From Physocladia obscura (Eukaryota; Chytridiomycota; Chytridiomycetes; Chytridiales; Chytriomycetaceae): a stretch of DNA of 10,086 nt. Position numbers and translations under genes: made by a program. Below, one piece after another: positions 1 to 7,255 of this stretch (its first letter is position 1; each line of letters opens with the position of its first letter). The notes under the pieces are model-generated. The model worked only from the letters and a program-made list of their open reading frames with translations, searched no databases and was not told where the DNA came from. The DNA is taken from the NCBI GenBank assembly GCA_027596945.1, contig JADGJH010001422.1, positions 1 through 10,086 of the forward strand. Reading direction: 5' to 3'.

Positions 1-269
1 CAATTTTCTTTCTTATTTATTTGCTTTTTGCTCTGCACCTTTTTGTGACAAGTGCTTTTTGTTTCATTTCTCCAATCTCCAATTTTGGATCTCCAATTTT
101 CAATCTCCATTTCCAACCATTGGAGACAATCCCCAACCTTCTTTTTATTTATCTTTTTGTACTTTTCTTTCAGTTTAATTTTTCTTTTTGTCCTGTTCTA
201 ATAATTTTTCATTATTTCTTGATTTCAAAATATTTACATAATAAAAAATATTTCTTTTAATTTTTTTAG
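1..269. other. T-rich non-coding block
   Basis: This stretch is strongly T-rich on the + strand and resembles the introns elsewhere in the window. It holds a local short-period repeat of CTCCAAT/ATCTCCA words around 69-125. It ends in a good splice-acceptor context, a T run followed by TAG at 267-269. A 79-codon open frame spans 21-260, but its product is almost entirely F, L, I and S, as expected from T-rich DNA, so I do not call it a gene. The block could be an intron of a gene entering from the left or plain intergenic DNA. Confidence 0.4.
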
Positions 270-398
270 ACTCAAAAAAATCAGATTACGAGGCATAATA
301 GAAGTTTGTCCCAATTTCCTCAGTTCACAACCTCCAAGAGTCGCTCCACTCCCAACGTACTACAAAAACCTGTGGTGAATACGCAAAATCTGAGCTAA
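270..398 (+). other. Possible terminal coding exon of an upstream gene
   Basis: Directly after the acceptor-like TAG at 267-269 there are 42 open codons ending in TAA at 396-398. The translation is polar and rich in S, T, Q and N, unlike the F/L-rich noise of the T-rich block before it, and base composition shifts sharply at the boundary. This fits the last exon of a + strand gene whose earlier exons lie outside the window. It could equally be 5' leader sequence or chance: 42 codons without a stop is not rare. I do not recognise the peptide. Confidence 0.25.
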
Positions 399-849
399 AC
401 AGTTTAAAGCAAACACTGTGCCAATTATATTGAAAGTACCTTCAGAACTACTCGAGTAGTGTCGCTGAATAGCACGGGATAATTTCTGCAGAAACTAAAC
501 GAAGATGTCGTAGTCAAACTGTTGATGCAAAAGAAAAGGGCTCCAGTATTGTTGAAGTAACTTCAAGAATCGGGTAAGAGATATCAATAGAGAAAATAGT
601 CACATATAATTTTTCAATCGAATTGTTTTTGAAAGAACAAAGGAGATTTTTGATCAAATTTTTGTCAAGACACTTGAACTGGTAAGTTCCATCAGTAATA
701 TTCTGTCCAATACGAAATATTGAGCGAAACCGGATTAACTTTTTGGATACTCTGCGGCGTATCCTTAAGCGCTCCTTCTCGTTTTCTTTTTATTTATTTT
801 AAAAATTAAAAGTATCTCCCAAACTATTTCCAGAACCAAAACTGCATCA
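399..849 (+). promoter_or_regulatory. Upstream region of the PKA regulatory subunit gene
   Basis: I see no protein-coding gene in this stretch. It holds three palindromic motifs. A perfect 14-bp palindrome lies at 447-460 (ACTACTCGAGTAGT). An imperfect one lies at 431-444 (TGAA...TTCA around GTAC). A third, TTGAAG-TAA-CTTCAA, lies at 552-566 and runs into CTTCAAGAAT (561-570), which has the TTCnnGAA layout of a two-unit heat-shock element. Which of these act in regulation is inference. No clear TATA box stands out in this AT-rich context. Confidence 0.35.
682..833 (+). other. Probable 5'UTR intron of the PKA regulatory subunit gene
   Basis: A consensus donor (GTAAGT at 682-687, preceded by CTG) and a pyrimidine-rich acceptor (ATTTCCAG ending at 833) bracket 152 bp just ahead of the start codon at 850. 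The interior before the acceptor is T-rich like the confirmed introns. Splicing would leave a 16-nt untranslated stretch between the junction and ATG. This rests on splice-site appearance only; no coding continuity tests it. Confidence 0.4.
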
Positions 850-2356
850 ATGCCCGGCGACCGTAAGAATCGCACCAATAATATACACGATGCTTCGAAT
901 ACGGAATCAGAGTTTGCTGTTCCCGCTGAGTTTCCCGAGATTCTGAAGGATCTGAACCGAGAAGTTCTGCGTGCACAGCCAAAGGATATTTACCAGTTCT
1001 GTGCAACTTATTTTCATAGCAAACTTGCTGAACAGCGAAAGGAGTTGATTGAGCTGGGTATGTCGAGGAACTATCACTATTTTAATTTTTTTATCATTTT
1101 CATTATTTATTTAAAATATGTGTTTTGTTCCTTGTATTTGTGTAGTTTGAATTTCCTATTTTTATTTTATATTTTATTATTTTCAATAATGAATTGTTTT
1201 ATTTATTTTTTGTTATTTTCCTACGTTGAATATTGAAATGTTCTTTTTTATAGCTGCCGGAATTGCACCTGAAGACGAGGCTGACAACATAAAGCCAAAC
1301 TCAAAAACTCTGACAGATATTCGCGAAAGAAAGGACAGTGACGACGAAATGGAAAGTGACGATGACGAAGAAAGCGAAGAAGAAGAAACGTCAGCGCCAC
1401 CACCTGTCGCAGCAAATTATAATCGCGGCCGTCGTACTTCCGTTTCTGCCGAATCAATGGCCCCAACTCTTGACAAGGACTTTGTTGCGGTTGTGATTCC
1501 GAAAACCAATGAGCAAAAGCAACGCATCCAGGTCTCCATCAAAAACAACTTCCTCTTTCGATCTTGCGATGAGGAGCAGTATCGCGACGTTGTGAACGCG
1601 ATGGCAGAAAAACGTGTTGCTACTGGCGAGGAAGTTATCAGACAAGGCGGCGTCGGCGACTTTTTTTATGTTGTTGAAACGGGTGCGTTGGATGTGTTTG
1701 TGTCCAAGAATGGAAACCCACCTGTCAAAGTCTTTGAATACACGGATGGTGGGTCATTTGGTGAATTGGCACTCATGTATAATGCGCCACGTGCGGCTAC
1801 AGTTGTTGCTACTGCGGACAGCGTTCTATGGGCTCTTGACCGTGTAACGTTCCGGCGAATTTTGATGGAAAACACGTCCCGCAAACGCCGTATGTACGAA
1901 GGATTTCTGGAAGAGGTTAAATTGCTGTCGTCACTTGAGCCATACGAGCGCCACAAAATTGCTGATGTACTTGAATCTCAAGTGTACAATGATGGTGAGA
2001 CTGTTATTAAACAAGGTGATGTTGGCGAGCAATTTTACATTATCGAAAGTGGAGATGCTTCAGTTTCAAAAGTTATTGATGGCGTTGAACACTTATATCC
2101 TGGACTGAAGAAAGGCGATTACTTTGGGGGTCGGTTTTTATTTTTTTCTTTGTGTCATTTTCATTCTAAATGTTTCCTTCCAGAACTGGCGTTGTTAACT
2201 GACCAACCTCGCCAAGCAACTATTCGCGCGATTGGTAGATTGAAAGTAGCAACAATGGGCAAGAAAGCATTTGTTCGTTTACTTGGGCCGGTGGCTGATA
2301 TTATTAAGCGAAATGCCAATTACTATGCTCAAAAAAGCCATATTTCCTCAAATTAG
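850..2356 (+). CDS. cAMP-dependent protein kinase regulatory subunit (fungal, type II-like)
   Basis: Three exons, 850-1057, 1254-2129 and 2184-2356, join in frame to 418 aa, close to S. cerevisiae Bcy1 (416 aa). Order of parts: an N-terminal dimerisation/docking domain (about residues 25-65, containing FPEILKDLNREVL and QPKDIYQFCATYF); an acidic linker (97-115); the inhibitor site RRTSVS (129-134), whose phosphorylatable S132 marks a type II-like subunit; cAMP domain A with phosphate-binding cassette FGELALMYNAPRAAT (238-252; E240 and R249 present); and domain B with cassette FGELALLTDQPRQAT (360-374; E362 and R371 present). Family knowledge: the dimer holds catalytic subunits inactive until cAMP binds. 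Introns are 1058-1253 (196 bp) and 2130-2183 (54 bp). The second has no in-frame stop and a length divisible by three, so an unspliced reading looks open; splicing restores the cassette exactly. The ATG at 850 is chosen because it opens the docking-domain exon. All key residues look intact, so the gene is probably functional. Confidence 0.95.
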
Positions 2357-2542
2357 AGCATTCACGTTTTTCAACCTTTTTTCTGCTTCTATTTGCTTTT
2401 CTTTATTATTTCTCTTTGGCTGTTTTCTTTTTCTTTTTTCGTTTGCTATTTTTATCTTCACCCTTCTTCATTCATGGTGTTTTCCAACTTTAGTTTGCTT
2501 GAAGAAATAATAAGTTACCTTTTTTTCTGTTTTGTGATGTAG
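2357..2542 (+). other. Probable 3'UTR of the PKA regulatory subunit gene
   Basis: This is T-rich sequence after the TAG stop at 2354-2356. The nearest candidate polyadenylation signal on the + strand is AATAAT at 2506-2511, about 150 nt after the stop. The transcript end cannot be fixed from sequence. Confidence 0.35.
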
Positions 2543-2674
2543 AATTTAACAAAATTGGCCCAAACACGTAACCCTGCCGGTTTGACATTCTTGCTGGTTG
2601 ATCCAACAAATGCTTTATATTTTTTGTTGGAGAATTTTGTTCACTATCTTGCGGAATTTTGGGAAATATTTTAG
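2543..2674 (+). other. Exon-like open stretch of unknown identity
   Basis: After an acceptor-like TGTAG ending at 2542 there are 43 open codons ending with TAG at 2672-2674. The translation contains a hydrophobic, protein-like segment (VDPTNALYFLLENF, HYLAEFWEIF). From 2674 a second frame stays open for 13 more codons. It could be the last exon of a small gene, an alternative 3' exon, or a remnant of an old mobile element. I do not recognise it, and in AT-rich DNA chance remains plausible. Confidence 0.2.
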
Positions 2675-3838
2675 CTGATGAAACATCAGTGAAGTATTAT
2701 TCTGTCCACCGTTGAGTGACTACAAAACAACTGCAGAACTTGATACCAACCAATATTTTGCTTCTGCAAGATGACTGGAAGAAAGGAAACCACAATTTTG
2801 TACAATATGATTATCTGGCTTAAGTGCTTTCCATTCCATAAAGCCACATTTGAGCCTATTGAACCAAATGGCATCTATGTGACTCATACTCAAGCTCATG
2901 ATCAATTTGATAATAGGCTTTTAACTGCTGCAGACATTGATATTAATGAAGTGAAAAACCTATTCCTCACAATTCCTCTAGCATCTTCAAAAATTTTAAG
3001 AGATTCTGATATTTGATTCAAATAAAAAGACACTATTTCCTTCCTTTTTTTTTTATTTTAAGAAAGCAATGCAAGGTTTTGATTTATTATAACCAGTTCA
3101 ACAAGGCAATAATTTTTTATTTTATCTTTTCTCTCTAATGACCCATGTTTAGTGCTGTTGTTCTCCCTACCCTCCCCCCACTATGCAAGCTTTGTGCCTG
3201 TTTTCTTTCTGATTTTATTTTCGTGTATCTCAATGAAATTGGCATTCAGAATATCCCCGTCTGCCTGCGTTTTGCCCAGCCTTAATCCTTGAACAATTCA
3301 ACCCAGCCTGTTGATGTTTGTTTCTGGTGCCTCCATTCAGAAATTTAACAATGCAAAAATACATAATTCAATTAAGCAAAAAATACTGACGTGAGGAAAG
3401 TAAACTTTCAAAAGTTTGTCTGCAAATCTTTGTTGAAAGACACCAACCTTCATAAAACAGGATGTTTTCACCAAGTCTTTTGGAGTGTCTAGCATTGCAT
3501 CAGTACCTTAAAATAGATAGTACAAGAAACCAAAAATGTTCACATTGGATTTTTGAGTTTTCTTTGTCCAAATGTATTCTGATTTTGGTGTGCAAGTTTT
3601 GTTGCATAACATCACTATGGCCATATAAAGTACTGCCTGCCAATGAAATTTCTGTCAAAGTATTTCAGACAATATTTTGTTGCTCAGTGAGAGAACTTCC
3701 ACTACCAATAAAACACAAAACTTCCAAATAGAGAAAAAATATAACCAAAGGATTTTATCAGCTCAATGAATGTCTCCAAGCATGGAGCTATTATTATATT
3801 TCAGCAACAGACAAGCCCAATTTAATTTTTTTCTGTGA
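2675..3838. other. Intergenic DNA with isolated short open frames
   Basis: I see no gene I can name. An 81-codon frame at 2771-3016 (+) has a fairly polar, protein-like second half (for example EPNGIYVTHTQAHDQFDN) and ends five bases before AATAAA at 3021-3026, so it may be the end of a decayed gene. An 89-codon frame at 3462-3731 (+) has no recognisable motif. A C-rich patch lies at 3168-3180. The region could be an old relic into which the adjacent element inserted, but no repeat structure shows this. Confidence 0.4.
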
Positions 3839-4105
3839 CCCCCCATGCACGCGCCCACTCCCTCTTCTCTGTGGAGTTTCTCTAATAAAATTTTGAATTG
3901 ATGATTCCTACACTTCGGCAAGTGACAAATCATCTCAACTTTGAATAACGTGTTTTATTCTCACTGAGAGTGAGTGATGAAGAGTGTGATTGATTTGAGT
4001 GAGAGTGCTCACTAAGAAAATTCAACAAATCAACTCAACTTTGAATCATGTGTTTATTTACACTCAATGAAAGTGACGCAGAGTGTGATGGATTTGAGTG
4101 AGAGT
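3839..4105 (+). repeat. Left terminal inverted repeat
   Basis: The terminus starts with a C run followed by ATGCACGCGCCCACTCCCTC. It has an 87-bp outer block shared with the right end, then two subterminal units at 3926-4025 and 4026-4105. Both units open with CAAATCA(T/A)CTCAACTTTGAAT and end near GATTTGAGTGAGAG, exactly 100 bp apart. Unit 1 carries the palindrome CTCACT-GAG-AGTGAG and unit 2 has CACT...AGTG. Such repeated, palindromic subterminal units are typical transposase-binding sites, but that role is inference here. Confidence 0.85.
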
Positions 4106-4310
4106 CTCAGCTTGATGATGTTGTGTGTGTTTTGAATTATAGCATCATCTTATTTCATACAGAGTAATTATCCAGCTTGTATTGTCATTTGAATACTGCC
4201 AGTCCAGTGATATGGGTATTGTGATAGATTTTCTCGCTTTAAAAGGTGTGAAAGTATTGTGTGTTTGCCGTTGTGCCGTAAACTTTTGTTTTTTTTCCAA
4301 AAATCCGGAA
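4106..4310 (+). promoter_or_regulatory. Leader between left repeat and first element gene
   Basis: These 205 bp lie between the subterminal repeats and the proposed start codon at 4311. They should hold the promoter of the + strand transcription unit. A short GT run is at 4121-4130 and a T run at 4287-4298. No clear promoter motif can be assigned. The frame of the start codon is open further upstream, but that part has no protein-like character. Confidence 0.3.
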
Positions 4311-5050
4311 ATGATGAGCAATAGCGGAATCTCACGAAGGCCGAGAGGGGCTTCACAGACAGCACAGGTTGAGCTGCTGTGATGCCACTGGCCTTAACAT
4401 TGTTGTTCATGATTTTAATTTGGTTGTCTGAATTATTTATTGCAGGCAGACGGTCGCAAGGTCTTTTCAACAGTGGAAACATTAAGACTCGAGATGCAAC
4501 GTCGCCAAAGATGATTTCTTCACTTGGATGCGATACCATCACACGAAAACCGATGCTGAACTCAAGGCTGCAATCAGTCGATTCCCGGATAGGCGACTGA
4601 AAACGCTGATGGCATCTTCAAAGAAACGAAAACACAACTCAGACGACGAAACCGATGACAAATGGGCAAAATACAAGAAGTTCTTAGTTACTTATGCTTT
4701 AGAAACGTTGCGAAATAACTCTTCAACATTGCAGCCAGTATCAACAGTTCCTGAAAACGAAGACAATATGACTGAAGCGCTCACTGAACTAATCAAATCG
4801 AATTTGGCGCTCCTTTCACGTCAGGAAATCAAGTCAAACGAAGTGAGGCTCACTGTCGCTGAACGATTGATTCGATTGAACGAAATCTTTGATAACGGAA
4901 GCAAGGGGGACTTTTATCAATTTGTTTTGACGAACTTTGGAATCTCGAAGAGGTGAGTTATTTAAGCATCTTGTTTGATTTATTTTCTAATCACAAATTC
5001 AGGTCGTATTGTTACTATGTTGCTTGCTACAAGTTTGTCAACAAAAGGTG
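4311..5050 (+). CDS. Element gene 1, 5' part: nuclear protein with possible helix-turn-helix, probably frameshifted
   Basis: Not a family I recognise. The proposed start is the double ATG at 4311. A 19-codon first exon (4311-4367) is followed by an intron at 4368-4445 (CAG/GTTGAG donor, TTATTGCAG acceptor). The next exon reads 22 codons and then hits TGA at 4512-4514. A second frame is open from 4486 across that point and continues to 4952. The two overlap around the A run at 4507-4509, where a one-base length difference would merge them. The long frame has a basic nuclear-localisation-like stretch (SSKKRKH, about 4615-4635), then acidic and helical sequence, then a segment (FYQFVLTNFGISKR, continuing after a 50-bp intron at 4953-5002 as YCYYVACYKF) that looks like a helix-turn-helix plus flanking helix. 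The helix-turn-helix assignment is inference. After that the frame stops at 5049-5051. This copy therefore looks damaged, unless there are unseen splicing choices or a sequence error. Confidence 0.5.
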
Positions 5051-5065
5051 ATTTCAAGAAAGACT

Positions 5066-5536
5066 ATGCAGAGTCACTTTGAAACAAGATGCAAGATTCA
5101 AGTCATCGAAAGAAACTTGTCACAGATTGAATTACAGGGATGGGATGTAGAGAAACAAGGCTTCAAGTTGGATTTGAATGACGGACCAACAGATGGAGTG
5201 CTTACAACGCACGAGGCAGTTGTGTTGGTGTACAAGAATGAATGCGGGAAGTGGGTCATTTGTCCATTATCGCTTGCAAAACTGCCAACCACAATCACCA
5301 TTACAACGATAAGGAATCTTTCAAATGGAACAGTATCAGAGACTTCAGTGCACATGAACTGTTCATTAAATCCATCAGAACCAGTATTCATGGAATTGGA
5401 GAGCTGTGATGCTGTTTACGTAAACACAAGAAGAAACAATCAAGAAAACAACAAAAGCATTCAAGACTTTCTTGGCCACATGTTTGCTCAGGATAGAGCG
5501 CCAATTCCAGCATTCTCTGACTCAGATAATGATTAA
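5066..5536 (+). CDS. Element gene 1, 3' part (or separate gene): unknown 156-aa protein with acidic tail
   Basis: From ATG at 5066 there are 156 open codons to TAA at 5534-5536; the frame is open from 5009. The product has a mixed helical start (HFETRCKIQVIERN), a middle rich in beta-prone residues (TTITITTIRN, MNCSLNPSEPVFMELE) and an acidic end (SDSDND). I recognise no family. It may be the C-terminal half of the upstream reading frame: an alternative intron 4953-5058 with an AAG acceptor joins the two in frame, but this skips the best-looking helix-turn-helix extension. Otherwise a frameshift near the A run at 5043-5046 separates them. The overlapping stops with the opposing gene show how tightly the element is packed. 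Confidence 0.55.
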   Translation: MQSHFETRCKIQVIERNLSQIELQGWDVEKQGFKLDLNDGPTDGVLTTHEAVVLVYKNECGKWVICPLSLAKLPTTITITTIRNLSNGTVSETSVHMNCSLNPSEPVFMELESCDAVYVNTRRNNQENNKSIQDFLGHMFAQDRAPIPAFSDSDND

Positions 5537-6165
5537 CGACGTTTAATGGAAACAATCTTCTCTTCATCCATCTCCTTCTTCAAATGATGGTAGAGTCTCT
5601 TTTGAATGGCTGGCTGATTTTCATGGAGTTCTTTGCAGAGGTTCGTGTCTCCTTTCATTAAATCATGTTTGATTTGCTGAATTCTCTTCTTGTTATCACT
5701 ACTGCTCTTCTTTCTCAGATAATACACCAAACTAGTATCAATATAGAACAACTCACTATCTGTCTCAAAGTATTCATTTCCATTCATTAATTGCTTTATT
5801 TTATCTAATAATGAATGTTTTATTTCAATTACTGACAACTTTTCGAAGTCAGGATTATTGGTGTCATTCAATTCCGATTGAAGTCTCTTAACAGTCTCTT
5901 CCAACTCTATTATTCGTTCCTTCATTGATTGGTTGATATTCGCTCTTGTGGGGTTGACCATTTTCATCCATTTGTCAGGCACTTCTATCACAATGGCTTG
6001 ATTTGAACCAAAATATGGTACACCCACTTTGGAAAGAGTTGTATTAATTTTACGTTCTTGTACTTCATAAGTGTGTTCATTACGTGGGTCTTTATAAATT
6101 GTTCTAATTGGAAGGGTCTTTAAGAATCGATTTCTCACAGTTGTGGATGGAATTGTAACAGTCAT
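5533..6165 (-). CDS. Element gene 2: unknown 210-aa coiled-coil protein
   Basis: This is an intact, intronless frame on the - strand from ATG at 6165-6163 to TAA at 5535-5533. The N-terminal part (about residues 1-70) is basic then beta-prone (for example IRTIYKDPRNEHTYEVQERK, GVPYFGSNQAIVIEVPDKW). Residues 79-100 form a short predicted coiled coil (MKERIIELEETVKRLQSELN). The rest is helical and charged, ending in the basic IVSIKRR. No signal peptide, membrane segment or catalytic motif is visible. The start has an A-rich context (TAAAACTATG). It converges on gene 1 and shares the TTAA at 5533-5536. The intact length suggests the gene was recently under selection or the copy is young. It could be a DNA-binding or structural partner of gene 1, but this is only inference from the pairing. 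Confidence 0.65.
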   Translation of the reverse strand: MTVTIPSTTVRNRFLKTLPIRTIYKDPRNEHTYEVQERKINTTLSKVGVPYFGSNQAIVIEVPDKWMKMVNPTRANINQSMKERIIELEETVKRLQSELNDTNNPDFEKLSVIEIKHSLLDKIKQLMNGNEYFETDSELFYIDTSLVYYLRKKSSSDNKKRIQQIKHDLMKGDTNLCKELHENQPAIQKRLYHHLKKEMDEEKIVSIKRR

Positions 6166-6291
6166 AGTTTTAATAATAAGAAAGATAATAAATAAAAATA
6201 ATTATCAACGAATTTCAAATAAATAGTTGTTGGTTTATTTCGTTCAGTTACGTTGGAACCCCACATAATACTCTTCACATTTTAGCGAAAG
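6166..6291 (-). promoter_or_regulatory. Upstream region of element gene 2
   Basis: This AT-rich 126-bp gap lies between the start codon at 6165 and the right inverted repeat at 6292, so it should hold the promoter and leader of the - strand gene. No specific motif can be assigned. Confidence 0.3.
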
Positions 6292-6549
6292 CTCTAGCTC
6301 AAATCCATCACACCCTCCTTCACTCACTCTCAGTGAGAACAAAACAGTTATTCAAAATTGAGTTGATTTGTGACAAAGCTCTCACTCAAATCCATCGCAC
6401 TCTGCGTCACTGTATTTCAGTGTAAATAAAACACAGAATTCAAAGTTGAGATGATTTGTCACTTGCCGAAGTGTAGGAATCATCAATTCAAAATTTTATT
6501 AGAGAAACTCCACAGAGAAGAGGGAGTGGACGCGTGCATGGGGGGGGGG
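6292..6549 (-). repeat. Right terminal inverted repeat
   Basis: Read inward from 6549 on the - strand, it begins with a C run and ATGCACGCGTCCACTCCC and matches the left outer block nearly base for base. Two subterminal units follow, 6458 to 6371 and 6370 to 6292, with an 88-bp period. The outer unit resembles the inner unit of the left end (GTGTTTTATTTACACT, GTGACGCAGAG). The inner unit resembles the outer unit of the left end (TTCTCACTGAGAGTGAGTGA), so the order is reversed. The palindrome CACTG-AAATA-CAGTG lies in the outer unit. Confidence 0.85.
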
Positions 6550-7209
6550 TGGGTTTGTATGTTTTGTAACATTCTCGTATGTTTCATGAGACGGAATATG
6601 GGTGATCGACAACAACAGTACAGTTATTTGCAAGTCCTCTAGTTTAGAAAGAAATACAATGGATGGAAAATGGTTCTGCTTTTAAAATGAGTCATGGCAA
6701 ATGTTTGTTTATGCTATGGAGAACCCACTTTTGGCCTACATTGCCTAACAGGAAGTATGCATGGAGGAAGAAAGCCTCAGCAAATACTGGCCATCAATTG
6801 GGATGGCAACAGGTAGCCAGAAATGCAGATTTGGTTTTACTTATCATCTTGCAATGAAGTCATGTATGAAGAGAGAAAAAAAAAATTGTTTGTCCTTGAA
6901 AACAACAAATTCACGACGGAATGAACAAGTATGTCGAGAAATCAATTTATTACTATCAGATAAATCATTTTATTACTATCAGATAAAGTCATTTCAAATT
7001 GTTGTTAATTACTGGAGTGCTGATGGATGTAACTTGGGTATGAACGAAATGTTGATGCTTAAAAATGATCGAAATCCTTGACTTTAATGCCGACTATACT
7101 TCTGTCAGTGATAAACAGAAAGTGTGGGCAGATGATAAATCTGGAAACTGAAAGTGTTTCTACTCCTGATTCTTTACAAAAAATAATAAAAAATATTATG
7201 GATATAATT
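6550..7209. other. Intergenic DNA right of the element
   Basis: I see no convincing gene. The longest frame (106 codons, 6761-7081 +) contains CRFGFTYHLAMKSCMKREKK, with cysteines but no recognisable zinc-binding spacing, and lacks splice or codon support. An earlier frame at 6663-6857 overlaps it and is equally unsupported. A short tandem repeat lies at 6947-6993. The sequence may be a relic that pre-dates the element, but no match to the left flank was found. Confidence 0.4.
6947..6993. repeat. Two-copy 23-bp tandem repeat
   Basis: TTATTACTATCAGATAAA occurs at 6947-6964 and again at 6970-6987, and both copies are followed by a TCATT word (the second has one inserted G). It is a simple local duplication with no visible function. 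Confidence 0.8.
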
Positions 7210-7215
7210 TTTATT
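7210..7215 (-). terminator. Polyadenylation signal of STT3
   Basis: AATAAA on the - strand lies about 41 nt past the STT3 stop codon (7258-7256), at a suitable distance for 3' end formation. The DNA beyond it is very AT-rich. Confidence 0.55.
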
Positions 7216-7255
7216 GTTAGAAAGGGTGATCAATCATAATCACATCACCAAAAGT

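Larger units (their letters stand above)
3839..6549. mobile_element. 2.7-kb terminal-inverted-repeat element, family not recognised
   Basis: The region is bounded by long inverted repeats: 3839-4105 and the reverse complement of 6292-6549. The outer ~90 bp of the two ends are nearly identical, apart from the length of the terminal C/G run (6 versus 10) and a C/T difference in the GCGCCC/GCGTCC word. Between them lie two convergent transcription units that overlap at their stops. Nothing resembles a DDE transposase, tyrosine recombinase, integrase, helicase or DNA polymerase. No convincing target-site duplication flanks it; the best I find is a 6-of-8 match between TTTCTGTG (3830-3837) and TTTGTATG (6554-6561), which needs a slightly different boundary. 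It sits between the 3' ends of two housekeeping genes, a tolerated insertion site. The near-identical ends suggest a fairly recent insertion. Confidence 0.8.

Noticed and set aside
21..260. 79-codon open frame on the + strand
   Set aside because: The product is almost only F, L, I and S, as expected from translating T-rich DNA; no start context or motif.
1248..1956. - strand frames across the PKA gene
   Set aside because: They are shadows of the strongly conserved cAMP-binding domains on the + strand.
3462..3731. 89-codon open frame on the + strand
   Set aside because: No motif, many cysteines and hydrophobics without pattern, no splice or polyadenylation support; probably chance.
4168..4542. 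124-codon open frame on the - strand inside the element
   Set aside because: It lies antisense to exons 1-2 of gene 1, has no recognisable motif, and the + strand has plausible splice sites over the same DNA.
3839..6549. piggyBac, Polinton or Helitron identity for the element
   Set aside because: The C-run ends recall piggyBac but no flanking TTAA is present; there is no polymerase, integrase or helicase; Helitrons lack inverted repeats.
6761..7081. Possible zinc-finger (FLYWCH-like) protein right of the element
   Set aside because: The cysteine and histidine spacing does not fit and no W/Y pattern of that domain is present.
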